Part shown: piece after piece, positions 7,882 through 15,981 of the stretch
How positions within the stretch are numbered: position 1 is the first letter of the stretch
How the letters are laid out: the number at the start of each line of letters is the position of its first letter
From: SIG653 sp045577455
Lineage (GTDB): Bacteria; Bacillota; Clostridia; Oscillospirales; CAG-382
NCBI GenBank assembly: GCA_045577455.1
Contig: JAZNIJ010000107.1
Span: 1 to 34,963, forward strand
DNA: 34,963 bases
Direction of reading: 5' to 3'
Translations under genes and position numbers: made by a program
The notes under the pieces: generated by a model
The model's database searches: none
What the model saw: the letters and a program-made list of their open reading frames with translations, nothing else
Told to the model about the DNA's origin: nothing

Positions 7882-8949
7882 TCACATTGTCATGTTCATA
7901 TCTTCATCTGACCAAGCCTGTTCATCCATACTAATGTTACGCAGGTTAGCCTCATTTTCATCGGTATGTATCCACTCGGTATTATCAATGCAACAATTAG
8001 TGAAATTAGCATTGCTAACTGAAGTTCTTGAAAACAAAGCATCAGAAAAATTCGAATGTGTAAGCATTGCCATAAAGAGATTGCAACCTTTAAACTTTGT
8101 ACTTCTGCAAGACATTTCCTCACCGGTAATTCGAATCATACTACAATCGACGAATTTAGTGTGGTCAGCAATTGAGAAGCACAACTCAGCATTAGTGAAA
8201 TTGCAATTGACGAACTTTGCGTTGTTCAAAATAGAACTGTTTAACGACCTATCAGAAAAGTCGTAGTTAGAAACAAGACAACCTGAAAAGTTTGCCTGTA
8301 TTCCACCGGGTTCGTCATAAAGCCATAGTATATGCTTTGCAACCATTATGTCGATTTCCTCTTTTTCCAATTCCCTGTATACAGATTCATCTTCAAACAT
8401 AGCATATTCAGAAGAAAGTCGCATACCGAATTCTTCGTCATCAAATTCTACTGTATCAAATTCAATCCTGTCACGAAGCATTTCATAAAGAAGTGTAGGA
8501 GAAAAGATTTCGGGTTTATAGAACTTATGTATCTCATCCAAATCAATTTTAAATACACCATCATCCTGATCTTTTACCGCTTTATCAACGATATCATTTC
8601 TGATATGTAACATCGACTTCATGAACTGTTGCAAAGTAAAAGACTCGTCAGCAAGGTATAAAGTTCTTGCTTGCGGAAGATAAGCAAAGCTTTTAGCAAA
8701 CTCAGTTCCTTCTGAATTTACAATAATACCTTCATCATAATTCTCACGAAGATAGAGGACACATCTGTTCGTCCCTGTTTCGTCCTTGTGCATAAGATTT
8801 GCATATTCAGCAATGAAGTCAAAATTCTTCATAGTATTGTTTTTCAAAAGATTAAAATCATTTTCAGATAACTCAACAACTTTCACGATAGAACAATACT
8901 GAGTTGTGGCCTGTTGCTCATTTCTATCTAATGAAGTTTGAAAAAACAT
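7882..8949 (-). CDS. DUF6329-like protein with pentapeptide-repeat C-terminus
   Basis: A 355-aa soluble protein. The first 110 residues resemble a domain (DUF6329-like) that I associate with clostridial conjugative elements. From about residue 215 to 340 there are pentapeptide repeats of the A/S-x-F/L-x-x kind (ANFSG, NAKFV, NAELC, HTKFV, HSNFS, NANFT), which fold as a right-handed square helix. Pentapeptide proteins can mimic DNA and protect DNA gyrase; whether this one does is unknown. The middle is acidic. Strong GGAGGTG site before ATG 8949; the gene starts 1 base after the upstream gene stops. Confidence 0.75.
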   Translation of the reverse strand: MFFQTSLDRNEQQATTQYCSIVKVVELSENDFNLLKNNTMKNFDFIAEYANLMHKDETGTNRCVLYLRENYDEGIIVNSEGTEFAKSFAYLPQARTLYLADESFTLQQFMKSMLHIRNDIVDKAVKDQDDGVFKIDLDEIHKFYKPEIFSPTLLYEMLRDRIEFDTVEFDDEEFGMRLSSEYAMFEDESVYRELEKEEIDIMVAKHILWLYDEPGGIQANFSGCLVSNYDFSDRSLNSSILNNAKFVNCNFTNAELCFSIADHTKFVDCSMIRITGEEMSCRSTKFKGCNLFMAMLTHSNFSDALFSRTSVSNANFTNCCIDNTEWIHTDENEANLRNISMDEQAWSDEDMNMTM

Positions 8950-8950
8950 A

Positions 8951-9508
8951 TTATTTCACCTCCAAATCTGGTGATGAGTCAAGATAAGTAATTCGCCCGT
9001 CTTTATCAAGCTCATCGATTATTTCTTGGGTAACGAAGCCATAATAACCTTCGGGTCTTTCAACACCAAACTGCTCATACTGGAATTTAAGAACAGGTTC
9101 AATTTCTTTTAAACCTTCCTGTGAATAACCGTGCCTGAAGAATTTCCAACGATTTTCTTCGGTATAAACATAGATGTAATCTGCCCATGAGTTGGGATCG
9201 TCAAGCTCATTGAACGTATACTCTTTAGCTTCCATACCTTTTTCGCCACGATCTCTGCCGTATGCAACAACCACACCGTCTTGCCTTGTTGTATACTCAA
9301 AGCCATGAGGTTTCGAAGGATCGGGATTAAGATTCGGAGCAAGGCATGAAATACCACCTATATCAATAAGTTCTTTTACTTTTTCGGGTGTATCGTAGTG
9401 GTCTATAAGCAAGGCACCGTTATGTGAGAGATAGCCATCACTATGGCAATAAATCGTTCTGTATTTATCAGCACCGATTTGCATTGCAATTAAACTTCGT
9501 GTACTCAT
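8951..9508 (-). CDS. Conserved mobile-element protein, MSTRS type
   Basis: A 185-aa soluble protein. The start MSTRSLIAMQIGADKYRTIY with CHSDGYLSHNGALLIDHY is shared by a family of unknown function often seen in phages and conjugative elements. No catalytic motif, signal peptide or membrane helix is visible. It follows the NlpC/P60 gene by 15 bases and precedes the pentapeptide gene, both co-oriented, and has an AGAAG site before ATG 9508. The context suggests an accessory role, perhaps against host defences, but nothing in the sequence proves that. Confidence 0.7.
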   Translation of the reverse strand: MSTRSLIAMQIGADKYRTIYCHSDGYLSHNGALLIDHYDTPEKVKELIDIGGISCLAPNLNPDPSKPHGFEYTTRQDGVVVAYGRDRGEKGMEAKEYTFNELDDPNSWADYIYVYTEENRWKFFRHGYSQEGLKEIEPVLKFQYEQFGVERPEGYYGFVTQEIIDELDKDGRITYLDSSPDLEVK

Positions 9509-9523
9509 ATTATCAACTTCTTT

Positions 9524-10576
9524 CTATAAAATTTCTGTTGTCGGCTCACTGGTCGTTTCTTCGATGTATGTGATGTATGGGATCTTCAACCAATGAGTCC
9601 AACTGTTATATGACAAAGGTGTTTTTATAACACCTTTTTTTGTGTTAGCTGCTTGGATTACATAACCATCACCGATATATATTCCGATGTGACCATTATG
9701 CCAAACTGCTATTCCGGGTATTTCGGGAATGGTATCTATTGTGCCTTTCTCTGTAGCTGCAGAGTACATTCCGTCAGCACCAATGTCGGGCATACCATTC
9801 GTTCCGTAATTGATTTGACCTGTTTCTTCATCAAGCCAACTGTAACCTTTTATGAGACCTACACAGTCTGCTGTTCTGCCACCGAGCCAATTGCTTTTGA
9901 TGAAGTCATATTTACCACCAACCTCGTTGGGATATTGTTTTGCCTTTATGTCGAGAATTTTTTGTGTAAGAACAGTTCCGTATGTTCCGTATACATAACC
10001 CCAACCATTTGCAACTGCTTCTTCAGCCCATACGCAAAGGTCGATATTGTTTTTGTATCCGTTGTTGGTAAATCCTGATGAGTCAATATAGGTACTGCGA
10101 ATATCTTTTACTACGGTGGAGTATTCTTCGGCATCAATTTCACTACCGAATTTTGTATTCACAAGCTCAACCAATTCTGCATCAGATAAGTCATCTTTAA
10201 AGCAACTTGCCAAGTCACTTGCAAAGTTTTCATTGTCTGAAAAATCAAAAAGCCCAAGTGCATATAGCACCTGAGCTTCTCTATAGTGACTGCCAAGATC
10301 TGCTTCGTTTAACGCAGATTCTACAGCTAACATTGTATCATTCATTTTTTGTAATTCACGAACCTGTGCATCGGTTAAGTTCTCCTCATAGTTTTCTATT
10401 ATACCGTCCGTGTCAATTTCCACCTTACCAGTGAGAGCTGCATAAACAGCCATTAGTGGAGTAGTAAGTGCCACGACAAGAACAAGAACAACACACAAGA
10501 TTTTCTTCAGTAATTTCGGATTCGTAAGTATAGATACCGCTATCTTTTTTAAAGCGGCGGCAACGGTAGCACTCAT
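9524..10576 (-). CDS. NlpC/P60-like peptidoglycan hydrolase, VirB1-like
   Basis: A 350-aa protein. A membrane helix near residues 24-48 anchors it, then a linker (about 50-185) and an NlpC/P60-type domain. The likely catalytic Cys is C238 in RTADCVGLIKGY and the His is H296 in NGHIGIYIGDGYVIQA; GIAVWHNGH precedes it as usual. Such enzymes cut the peptide stem of the cell wall so that the transfer channel can pass, like the CwlT/Orf14 protein of Tn916, although no separate lysozyme-like domain is seen here. Start and virB4 stop overlap as TAATG, with AGGTGG just upstream, so the two are translationally coupled. Confidence 0.85.
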   Translation of the reverse strand: MSATVAAALKKIAVSILTNPKLLKKILCVVLVLVVALTTPLMAVYAALTGKVEIDTDGIIENYEENLTDAQVRELQKMNDTMLAVESALNEADLGSHYREAQVLYALGLFDFSDNENFASDLASCFKDDLSDAELVELVNTKFGSEIDAEEYSTVVKDIRSTYIDSSGFTNNGYKNNIDLCVWAEEAVANGWGYVYGTYGTVLTQKILDIKAKQYPNEVGGKYDFIKSNWLGGRTADCVGLIKGYSWLDEETGQINYGTNGMPDIGADGMYSAATEKGTIDTIPEIPGIAVWHNGHIGIYIGDGYVIQAANTKKGVIKTPLSYNSWTHWLKIPYITYIEETTSEPTTEIL

Positions 10577-12411
10577 TATCTACCACCTGATTTACCGAAG
10601 ATTTTTGTCTTGTATTCGGGTGCAATAACTTGGAGAAGGTATCTTTCGTTACCGCATCTGTACAAGCAAGTACCACGTTCAGGATACTTAATTAATTCAA
10701 ATTCGCTTGGCTCTATCTGGAGAGCTTCCATATATTCTTTGGGATTGATACTACCAGGGTTGAATAAAAACTGATGTGTAGGAATACTGAACATCGGTTT
10801 TGTGAATTCACGGATTGTAGGAATTAAGAAGTCCTCAATATTCTGACTCGCAATGATAATTGCAGAGTCCTTTTTACGAACTCGTTTCATTGCATTTCGG
10901 ATATATTCAATAGCAGTCATATTAGTCAAGAAGAGGTAAAGCTCATCAATTGATGCAACTGTATTACCTACACCTAAAAGCTGATTGCTCATGTATGAGA
11001 GGATGTTAAACAACATAGCATCTTTCAATCGTTTGTTGGTATCAAGCAAACCTTTAACACCGAAACACAAGAAGGCATCATCTGTAATGTTGGTGTAACC
11101 GTTAAAATATTTTGATTCTGCGCCTACGCACATTGAGTTGATACCAAGACAGATTTCCTGAAGTATTTCTTCTGTATAAAGATTTTTTTCTCCTTTGTTA
11201 TATGCCTTGAATTCAGCATCACAGAGATTATACAAGTCAGTCATAATGGGGTAGTCGGTTGCCTTGAGTCTTGAGAAATCAGTTGTATCGGTAATGCCAA
11301 AGTTACCGTAAAGTTTTCCGAGGAGAATTTCAAGAGTATCAATCTGTGCATCTGTGAAATCCTTATAGCTTCTGAAAAAGTCTTTCAAGAAAGCAATGTG
11401 TTGACTGAGTCTGGTTACTCGTCTGAACGCTTCGGGATCTTCCTTGCTATAATCATTTTCGGTGTCCGACCATTCCTTCGGTTCAAGTATGTTTATGATA
11501 TATTCACCAGACATAAGGTCAATATAGCAACCACCAAGAGTTTCGGTCAATTCCTCATATTCAGATTCGGGGTCAAGACATACAATTCTTTTTCCTAATT
11601 CACGAATATTGGTAAGCATAAGTTTCATAAGGAAACTTTTACCCTGACCTGAGTTACCGAGAATAAGGGCATTGGCATTTGTTTTGTCTTCAGCTCTGTG
11701 GTCGAAGTCAACAAGGATATTTGTGCCGTATTTATCTCGTCCGATATAAATTCCGTGAGGATCGGTTTTGCCTGAGAAATTGAAAGGATAGAGATTGGCT
11801 ACACTTGAGACAGGCAATACTCTTTCAAACTGTGTACCGAACATATTTGAACCCATAGGCATTACCGACAAGAAACCTTCTTTCTGCCTTAATGTAAGAC
11901 GGTCAACGATAATTTTTGAACGAGTAAGCTCCATTGATATGTCACTCTGAAGTTCTTTGAGTGCTTCATAGCTTTTTGCTTTAAGTTCAATGTACACGGC
12001 ACAATGAAGGAGGACTTCCTTGTTCTTTCTCATGTTTGCGAGAAGGTCAACCACATCCTGTAAGTTACCTTCAGCCTCAACAGTTTCATTAACATCATTA
12101 CCTGTACTTTTGAGAGTGTTTCTTCTTGTTGCATTCTGAATGATTTTACGCTGCTCTGTATGGTCAACCAAGCGATGATATATTCGAAGGGTTACACCAT
12201 TTCTGTCTGCAAGCTGAGCGAGAATAGCCTGTTCTTCTGTTGTTGGAGGATATTCTCTTATCGCCCATACACAACGGAAACTGTCACCAATAATATAGTG
12301 GTCGGAAAGAAACTTTATTGTACTTGGGCAGACACAGTCAAAGAAATCTTTGGTGCGAATTTCTTCTTTCTGTTCCTCTGTTAATATTACTTCTTTCTTA
12401 TTTCTTTTCAT
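10576..12411 (-). CDS. virB4: VirB4-type conjugation ATPase
   Basis: A 611-aa ATPase that energises assembly and transport of the secretion channel at the cytoplasmic face. An N-terminal VirB4/TraC domain (about 1-230) is followed by the ATPase core: Walker A GNSGQGKSF near residue 250 and Walker B region VASIDELYLFL near 485, then KRVRKKDSAIIIASQNIEDF and the C-terminal block YPERGTCLYRCGNERYLL. I start at ATG 12411 because AGGAG lies about 7 bases upstream; in-frame codons further upstream have no site. It overlaps the upstream gene by 14 bases. Confidence 0.93.
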   Translation of the reverse strand: MKRNKKEVILTEEQKEEIRTKDFFDCVCPSTIKFLSDHYIIGDSFRCVWAIREYPPTTEEQAILAQLADRNGVTLRIYHRLVDHTEQRKIIQNATRRNTLKSTGNDVNETVEAEGNLQDVVDLLANMRKNKEVLLHCAVYIELKAKSYEALKELQSDISMELTRSKIIVDRLTLRQKEGFLSVMPMGSNMFGTQFERVLPVSSVANLYPFNFSGKTDPHGIYIGRDKYGTNILVDFDHRAEDKTNANALILGNSGQGKSFLMKLMLTNIRELGKRIVCLDPESEYEELTETLGGCYIDLMSGEYIINILEPKEWSDTENDYSKEDPEAFRRVTRLSQHIAFLKDFFRSYKDFTDAQIDTLEILLGKLYGNFGITDTTDFSRLKATDYPIMTDLYNLCDAEFKAYNKGEKNLYTEEILQEICLGINSMCVGAESKYFNGYTNITDDAFLCFGVKGLLDTNKRLKDAMLFNILSYMSNQLLGVGNTVASIDELYLFLTNMTAIEYIRNAMKRVRKKDSAIIIASQNIEDFLIPTIREFTKPMFSIPTHQFLFNPGSINPKEYMEALQIEPSEFELIKYPERGTCLYRCGNERYLLQVIAPEYKTKIFGKSGGR

Positions 12412-13015
12412 TAAAAAACTCCTCTCTGTCAAAACCTGAAAAACCATCACTTAAATCAAAATGTTGCTGACCATCAACATCGGGAAGTCTTTCACCGTTA
12501 AATGATGAATCAAAGTAAAGGGCAATAAATCTTTTTATATCGTCCTTGCCCATTCTCTGAACCTCGAATCCCTGTTCAGAAATTACTTTTTCTATATTAT
12601 TAAGCACAGTAAACACCTGTTCGGGTTTTGCATTTTTACATCTGCCGATTAAAATAAACTGACGAGCTGTTGCCATTTCAGTTTGGATTTTATCAAGGAA
12701 CACAATGTCCTTTTCGATAATTCTTCTGACCTTGTTTGATTCCTCTGCAAGTTTTCTTTCTTGCAGATATCTTTTGTTCTCATCAAAGCATTCACTTGCA
12801 TCGGCACAAACAATTTCAATATCGGGAACTGACGATAAAACCATCATTAAGTGATATATCTTTGTTTCAATACTTGCTTTTGAAAGAACTGATATATTTG
12901 TGGGAGTAATGTTAAAAAATAAAAGCTCTCCATTTTTGGTGGAAAGCCCATACTTTGTAAAACTCTTTATTCCCAAAAGTTCCTGAACCGATACATCTTT
13001 TCTTTTTAATTTCAT
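12398..13015 (-). CDS. VirB4 N-terminal-domain-like accessory protein without ATPase
   Basis: A 205-aa soluble protein. The block GELLFFNITPTNISVLSKAS, then a helix ending VLSSVPDIEIVCADASECFD, has the same pattern as the N-terminal domain of Gram-positive VirB4/TraC proteins (beta strand, NxxxLS turn, helix, VPxIxI strand). There is no Walker motif and the following gene has its own complete VirB4 N-terminus, so this is a separate partner rather than half of a split gene. It lies between the VirB3-like gene (6 bases away) and virB4 (overlapping), with GGAGGT 9 bases before ATG. It probably binds VirB4 or the membrane complex. Confidence 0.55.
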   Translation of the reverse strand: MKLKRKDVSVQELLGIKSFTKYGLSTKNGELLFFNITPTNISVLSKASIETKIYHLMMVLSSVPDIEIVCADASECFDENKRYLQERKLAEESNKVRRIIEKDIVFLDKIQTEMATARQFILIGRCKNAKPEQVFTVLNNIEKVISEQGFEVQRMGKDDIKRFIALYFDSSFNGERLPDVDGQQHFDLSDGFSGFDREEFFNEKK

Positions 13016-13021
13016 CGGCTG

Positions 13022-13282
13022 TTACCTCCATTCAAAGTATTGCTGGGTAGATAAAAGGTATCTACCTGCGTATTTTATAAAATCAAGAATTGTTATATCG
13101 TCAATTCTTATTGTAAGAAAGCCATAGCATAATGTTAAGGCAAAGGGAATTACGAATGTAAATCGCACCAAGAAAACTATAGATATGAGACCAGCGATAC
13201 CTAAAATGCAAAATTCTTTCAATCCCCAAAGCCATATATTCGCCGTAGCTTTTAAGTTCTGTGGATAAATATATGTTTTCAT
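13022..13282 (-). CDS. PrgI/VirB3-like inner-membrane protein
   Basis: An 86-aa protein with two close hydrophobic segments (about 27-45 and 47-60) after a short N-terminus with YIYPQNLKATANIW. Size, topology and position directly before VirB4 genes match the PrgI/TcpE/VirB3 group, a small membrane subunit that docks VirB4. GGAGGTG precedes ATG 13282. It lies 14 bases after the VirB6-like gene. Confidence 0.75.
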   Translation of the reverse strand: MKTYIYPQNLKATANIWLWGLKEFCILGIAGLISIVFLVRFTFVIPFALTLCYGFLTIRIDDITILDFIKYAGRYLLSTQQYFEWR

Positions 13283-13296
13283 TTTACACCTCCAAA

Positions 13297-14232
13297 TTAT
13301 TTAAACGCTTTTACAATTGTTCGACCCAAATTTACAGCAGTAGTTGATGCATGGAATACACTCATCATATTAACTCTTACTGAACTATCGAGACCGAACT
13401 GTTGTGCAATTCGTGGAACTTCATTAGCTGCTAACATAATACCGAGACCTAATAACATACTTGTTTTGAATGTCATTAAACCAAGATACAGCAAAGTTGT
13501 CTGCATAAATGCAGTTAAACATAACGCAGCAATCTGTTTCATCCATTGATTAAAACCATCGGTATATCCTCTCGGTACTGAGAACATATATAAAGCACCG
13601 ACAGTCATCTGAATGAGCAATATTCCACCTCGTTTAATGTTTTGGAAGAACACTTTAACAACGCAGTATGCAAAGGCAATAAGAGCAAGTAAGCTAAACA
13701 AACTTACATGTAATGAACCAGTCTTCATATCAAAGTATATTTTCATTACATCTGAACACAACTGCCCAATATCACGAGCCGCATTTGCACCTGCAAGCGA
13801 AGCCAAATCGTGTGCAAAAGTGTTTTGTAAAGTGATACATAATTTATATAACTCAACTGGGACAACACCAATTAAAGAACAAGCAAAGAAACCCTTTAAA
13901 ATGTTTATTGCTGTGCTTTTGATGTTAGCCCTACCATTTTGATATTCAATTGCCGTATCGAACACGGCTACTACAACTCCGGCAACAAACAATGCCCATC
14001 CGAAGGTTGTAAAAAGAAGGATTACGGCTTTCACCCAATCCAAATCAAATAATTCAGCACCCATTGAAGTGATGTATGTGAAAAAGTCTGCTATTGCACC
14101 GAATACTATTTCATATATCCATTGGAGAAATGCTCCGAATATTGATTCTGCAATAGCTTCACCCATTGATGCAACTGTTTCGGAAACAGTACCACCTATA
14201 GCTTCGACTATGTCCGTCACCCAATCAAACAA
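13297..14232 (-). CDS. VirB6/TrbL-like polytopic channel protein
   Basis: About 311 aa with several membrane segments (roughly residues 25-48, 62-90, 105-125, 168-188, 198-215, 235-270), a Gly/Ala-rich amphipathic N-terminus, and a C-terminal AQQFGLDSSVRVNMMSVFHA region as in clostridial TrbL/CD0411-type proteins. It should form the membrane channel of the secretion system with VirB3 and VirB4. The start is probably TTG 14232, which has AGGAGG 7 bases upstream; GTG 14241 touches the site. A strong terminator hairpin lies directly in front of this ribosome site, which is odd for an operon-internal gene. Confidence 0.82.
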   Translation of the reverse strand: MFDWVTDIVEAIGGTVSETVASMGEAIAESIFGAFLQWIYEIVFGAIADFFTYITSMGAELFDLDWVKAVILLFTTFGWALFVAGVVVAVFDTAIEYQNGRANIKSTAINILKGFFACSLIGVVPVELYKLCITLQNTFAHDLASLAGANAARDIGQLCSDVMKIYFDMKTGSLHVSLFSLLALIAFAYCVVKVFFQNIKRGGILLIQMTVGALYMFSVPRGYTDGFNQWMKQIAALCLTAFMQTTLLYLGLMTFKTSMLLGLGIMLAANEVPRIAQQFGLDSSVRVNMMSVFHASTTAVNLGRTIVKAFK

Positions 14233-14255
14233 AGGCTGCACCTCCTGTCAAAAAA

Positions 14256-14286
14256 AGAGCAAGACGAGAAAACCTCGTCTTGCTCT
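14256..14286 (-). terminator. Rho-independent terminator in front of the VirB6-like gene
   Basis: A 13-bp perfect stem (14274-14286 with 14256-14268, 5-base loop) is followed on the minus strand by TTTTTT, then directly by GACAGGAGG, the ribosome site of the next gene. It overlaps the stop codon of the SLOG gene. Confidence 0.82.
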
Positions 14287-14789
14287 CATAAATCCGATGG
14301 ATTTATTATTAAGATTTTTTTGTTTTTCTGTTTTGCATATTTTACTGTGTTTCCTGTTCCACTTGGTTTTCCATCCCAAACTGCAATTATATAATCGGAA
14401 TTGTCAACCATATATTTATTCCTTTTTTGCATACAATCTGAAGTGTAGTGGTACTGTAACATAGATTCTTTATCACATTTGGCTAAAATATCATAATATC
14501 TATCTCTAAAAGGTTCTGACCACTTTACGGATTGTTCTTCAAAAGGAATAGCTGCTTCTAATTTAATGTGTGGATAAGTTTTCTTCAATTCCAATACAAT
14601 TTCAGCAGCATACATGTCTACACCTAATGCCATTCCTGAAATAAAATTGTCAACATTGTATTTAGTGATAAGCAAAACAATTGAATTAAGCAGTAATGCT
14701 TTTAATTTTTTGCATGCCTCTTCTTCCTCATTAAAACCAAATGGTAAATTCTGTGGTCTGTGACCTGTAAAACAACATGTATTTCCCAT
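14286..14789 (-). CDS. SLOG-family protein (DUF1273/YpsA-like)
   Basis: A 167-aa Rossmann-like protein from ATG 14789, which has GGAG 7 bases upstream. CCFTGHRPQNLPFGF near the start, FISGMALGVDMYAAEIVLEL in the middle and DYIIAVWDGKPSGTGNTVKYA near the end are the hallmarks of the SLOG/DUF1273 superfamily, whose members are thought to bind nucleotides or nucleotide-derived ligands. The terminator at its stop and the 75-base gap before it suggest a unit of its own inside the conjugation cluster. It may sense a signal or serve as an anti-defence factor; function unknown. Confidence 0.85.
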   Translation of the reverse strand: MGNTCCFTGHRPQNLPFGFNEEEEACKKLKALLLNSIVLLITKYNVDNFISGMALGVDMYAAEIVLELKKTYPHIKLEAAIPFEEQSVKWSEPFRDRYYDILAKCDKESMLQYHYTSDCMQKRNKYMVDNSDYIIAVWDGKPSGTGNTVKYAKQKNKKILIINPSDL

Positions 14790-14827
14790 AACAAACTCCA
14801 CAAATTTTAGTTATGGAAAAATAGTAC

Positions 14828-14856
14828 TAAAAAACCACAGTCAGTACAATAAAATG
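14828..14856 (-). promoter_or_regulatory. Weak promoter candidate upstream of the SLOG gene
   Basis: In the 87-base non-coding gap TTGTAC and TACTAT are separated by 17 bases on the minus strand. Matches to the consensus boxes are partial, so confidence is low; support is the long gap and the AT-rich spacer. The next gene starts about 40 bases downstream. Confidence 0.25.
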
Positions 14857-14876
14857 GAAATTCAAAACTTGTAGTC

Positions 14877-15284
14877 TTATTTAAATTGCATGCCCATTGC
14901 ATAGCTTTGGTCCTGAAACATCTCAACGTATTCAAGGACAGTATCTGCAATTTTAGCTTTATCTAACTGAGATACTTTTGTGTACCACTCCGGTTTTTTA
15001 TAATCCCACATATAGGGTTCAATTTTATCTGAAAGTGAACTACAGAAATAACCGATAATATCAGAAAATTTGAAAAGCTGTTTATCAATTACACCATCAT
15101 CAGAATTGATTATGGTTGACTGAATTGCAGTATATTTGCCTGCTGTTCCTGTTGTTACAAACTGGAGCTTACACAGCTTGTTTTCGTCAAGTCTTCCGAG
15201 CATAGTTTTGCCTGTAAACTTGAGGTCTGACATAACTGTGTTATCTCCAAATAAGGTTCGCATTTCTTTTTCAAAAAAATCCAT
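14877..15284 (-). CDS. Conserved ICE protein of unknown function
   Basis: A 135-aa soluble protein that starts MDFFEKEMRTLFGDNTVMSD and contains KLQFVTTGTAGKYTAIQSTI and, near the end, PEWYTKVSQLDKAKIADTVL. I recognise this pattern from clostridial Tn1549-like elements, always without assigned function. It looks like a mixed alpha/beta cytosolic protein with no membrane helix or catalytic motif. GGAG lies 6 bases before ATG 15284 and the gene begins 10 bases after the VirB2-like gene, so it is part of the secretion operon and may be an assembly factor. Confidence 0.68.
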   Translation of the reverse strand: MDFFEKEMRTLFGDNTVMSDLKFTGKTMLGRLDENKLCKLQFVTTGTAGKYTAIQSTIINSDDGVIDKQLFKFSDIIGYFCSSLSDKIEPYMWDYKKPEWYTKVSQLDKAKIADTVLEYVEMFQDQSYAMGMQFK

Positions 15285-15294
15285 AGTTTACTCC

Positions 15295-15636
15295 TTATGA
15301 AAGAATTGTCCAGATGTAAAGAGGCGCTGTAAGTGTAAAGAGCAAACATGCGAAAAGAATTGCCGGAGCAGTAAACTCAAACTGACCGTGCTTTCTGTAA
15401 TCGAAATAGGCAGTACCGAGCTTAACAAAGAAGAGGACAGCAAGGATCAAATCCACAGCAGGAAACACAACATTGTTTACAACATCTTTAATCTGACCCT
15501 GTGCTGCATCCCAAGTACCCTCGATTGCACCTGCAACATCGCCACCAGCCGCAAAAGCTGTGACTGTAAATACAGAGAGAATTACAGTTACTACTGCAAT
15601 GCAAAGAAGAATTTTTTTAATGTTATTTTTCATCAT
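15295..15636 (-). CDS. DUF3852-type small membrane protein, VirB2-like candidate
   Basis: About 113 aa from ATG 15636 (AGGAG 6 bases upstream; ATG 15633 is possible too). A signal peptide (residues about 8-30, ending TAFA-AGG) is followed by a short soluble part and two hydrophobic helices (roughly 52-70 and 88-110) separated by the basic loop FDYRKHGQFEF. This is the topology of VirB2/TcpD-like major pilin or channel subunits, and I recognise the DUF3852 family. The ribosome site lies in the end of the DUF4406 gene, so translation is probably coupled. Confidence 0.75.
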   Translation of the reverse strand: MMKNNIKKILLCIAVVTVILSVFTVTAFAAGGDVAGAIEGTWDAAQGQIKDVVNNVVFPAVDLILAVLFFVKLGTAYFDYRKHGQFEFTAPAILFACLLFTLTAPLYIWTILS

Positions 15637-15970
15637 TAACATCTCCTAACTTATTAAATATTTTGTTTTCTTTGATATACTTTATCGGTATCTTCAGATT
15701 CTCGCAGAAGCGAATTTCTGATTGCATACCTCTTGTGATTTCATCACCAAAAACCCATAATTCATCGCAAAACCATAAAAGGCTTAACCCTGCTGTGACA
15801 CCAAGTTCTCTTTCTTTCGGATCGTCATCATTAAGGCAGAGTGCATAAAAGTGTGGCACTACCGGAGCAGTACCACACTTAAGTGCATATTTAGCGTACA
15901 GTTTTGCTTTTTCAAGGTTTACAGCAATGCTACCACCAAGAGGAGAACAGATATAAACCTTTTTAAGCAT
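15623..15970 (-). CDS. DUF4406-like protein (nucleoside deoxyribosyltransferase-like fold)
   Basis: A 115-aa soluble protein counted from ATG 15970, preceded by GAGGTGG. KKVYICSPLGGSIAVNLEKA, then CGTAPVVPHFYALCL and CDELWVFGDEITRGMQSEI, are the typical blocks of the DUF4406/nucleoside 2-deoxyribosyltransferase-like group, which belongs to the same broad nucleotide-handling folds as SLOG proteins. Activity is unknown; the GDEITRGMQSEI block carries the likely active-site acid. It starts 11 bases after the giant surface protein gene ends and overlaps the VirB2-like gene by 14 bases. Confidence 0.78.
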   Translation of the reverse strand: MLKKVYICSPLGGSIAVNLEKAKLYAKYALKCGTAPVVPHFYALCLNDDDPKERELGVTAGLSLLWFCDELWVFGDEITRGMQSEIRFCENLKIPIKYIKENKIFNKLGDVNDEK

Positions 15971-15981
15971 TGTTCCACCTC

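Noticed and set aside
12398..12450. virB4 broken by a frameshift into two genes
   Set aside because: The downstream gene has its own start, ribosome site and a complete VirB4 N-terminal region, so the upstream 205-aa protein is extra rather than a lost half.
14069..14464. Plus-strand frame across the VirB6-like and SLOG genes
   Set aside because: It runs through the terminator hairpin and across two clear minus-strand genes; no start signal.
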